Below are positions 63,794 through 64,000 of a stretch of DNA of 64,000 nt, in pieces. Made by a program: the position numbers and the translations under genes. The stretch is from JBCCFC01 sp965213595. Its GTDB lineage: Bacteria; Chloroflexota; Anaerolineae; Caldilineales; Caldilineaceae. The notes under the pieces were generated by a model. That model was not told where the DNA came from. It did not search any database and was given only the letters and a program-made list of their open reading frames with translations. The stretch spans positions 1,054,001 through 1,118,000 of the forward strand of contig CBDBZO010000006.1 of NCBI GenBank assembly GCA_965213595.1, in the 5' to 3' direction. Numbering within the stretch: the first letter of the stretch is position 1; each line of letters opens with the position of its first letter.

Positions 63794-64000
63794 ATGTTCC
63801 GCAAAATTTCCATGCTTCTGATCCTGTTGACCATTCTCGTCGCCTGTAGCCCTGCCGCGGAGACTCCTGCCGCAACACCTACCAGCACGACCGCTGTCGA
63901 TAATGCAAACGGCGCAGCCAGCGAAACAAGCGAATCGACCGTGCCCGATGCGGGAGCGAGCACCGGAGGTGAAGTTATTCAAACCTTTACGCTGCCGGGC
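63794..64000 (+). CDS. Lipoprotein, N-terminal fragment
   Basis: ATG at 63794 follows GAAAGGAC. The 69 visible residues are a signal peptide (FRKISMLLILLTILVAC, lipobox LVAC), then a Ser/Thr/Ala-rich linker (AAETPAATPTSTTAVDNANG) and the start of a domain (GGEVIQTFTLPG). The rest is beyond the window, so the function is open. The shared operator makes it the likely target of the adjacent TetR regulator. Confidence 0.75.
   Translation, partial: MFRKISMLLILLTILVACSPAAETPAATPTSTTAVDNANGAASETSESTVPDAGASTGGEVIQTFTLPG

Overview
The window is a GC-rich stretch of a bacterial chromosome that looks like Chloroflexota, probably a relative of Anaerolineae/Caldilineae. The basis is inference from gene content: two DUF2298 (Chlor_Arch_YYY) giant membrane proteins, an Agl23-type (TIGR03663) membrane glycosyltransferase with NHL repeats, a mevalonate-pathway decarboxylase, Thr-Pro-rich SH3 lipoproteins, and very many palindromic repeats. 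No rRNA, tRNA or CRISPR array was recognised.

Layout. 1-3905: end of an MFS transporter, an EEP-fold phosphatase, a uracil-DNA-glycosylase-like protein, a tandemly duplicated array of GTGAC-N-GTCAC palindromes, a YdjM/DUF457 membrane protein, and an 0.8-kb repeat and terminator region. 3906-28881: an envelope-glycan block. It holds a GT39-type enzyme on the minus strand, then on the plus strand a YabE-like 3D/G5 protein, two DUF2298 proteins, a decayed GT, the Agl23-type protein, a GT39-PA14-propeller protein split by an in-frame stop, and an M23 peptidase. 29007-33065 (minus): mevalonate-pathway decarboxylase, a small acidic protein and aconitase. 33568-38217: ECF sigma factor, overlapping anti-sigma-like membrane protein, and a GT87-like membrane protein whose tail repeats the anti-sigma-like extracellular domain. 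38698-42139: sugar-type ABC solute-binding protein and a fused two-domain permease. 42303-45795 (minus): DUF1501/DUF1800 pair. 46660-48153: an intact IS4-family (Tn5-like) insertion sequence. 48277-51968 (minus): class I aminotransferase, GatA, GatC. 52696-54697: DUF368 (PopT-type) flippase, MocA-like and XdhC-like proteins. 54884-61295 (minus): coiled-coil protein, another GT39 protein and two SH3-domain lipoproteins. 61896-64000: bL9, a MITE inside a repeat, a TetR regulator and the start of a lipoprotein gene sharing its operator.

How it works together. Eight large polytopic glycosyltransferase-like genes (two disrupted), a lipid-carrier flippase candidate and wall-active enzymes suggest polyprenyl-linked envelope polysaccharide or glycoprotein assembly. 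This is inference; no substrate can be read from the sequence. The most unusual theme is repeat biology. A family of palindromic elements has inserted in-frame into non-membrane loops of several of these glycosyltransferases. The resident IS and a matching 216-bp non-autonomous derivative both sit exactly at the centre of such palindromes. Heptanucleotide and (GGGGAGCN)-type tandem repeats lie in or against several genes and could change their reading frames.
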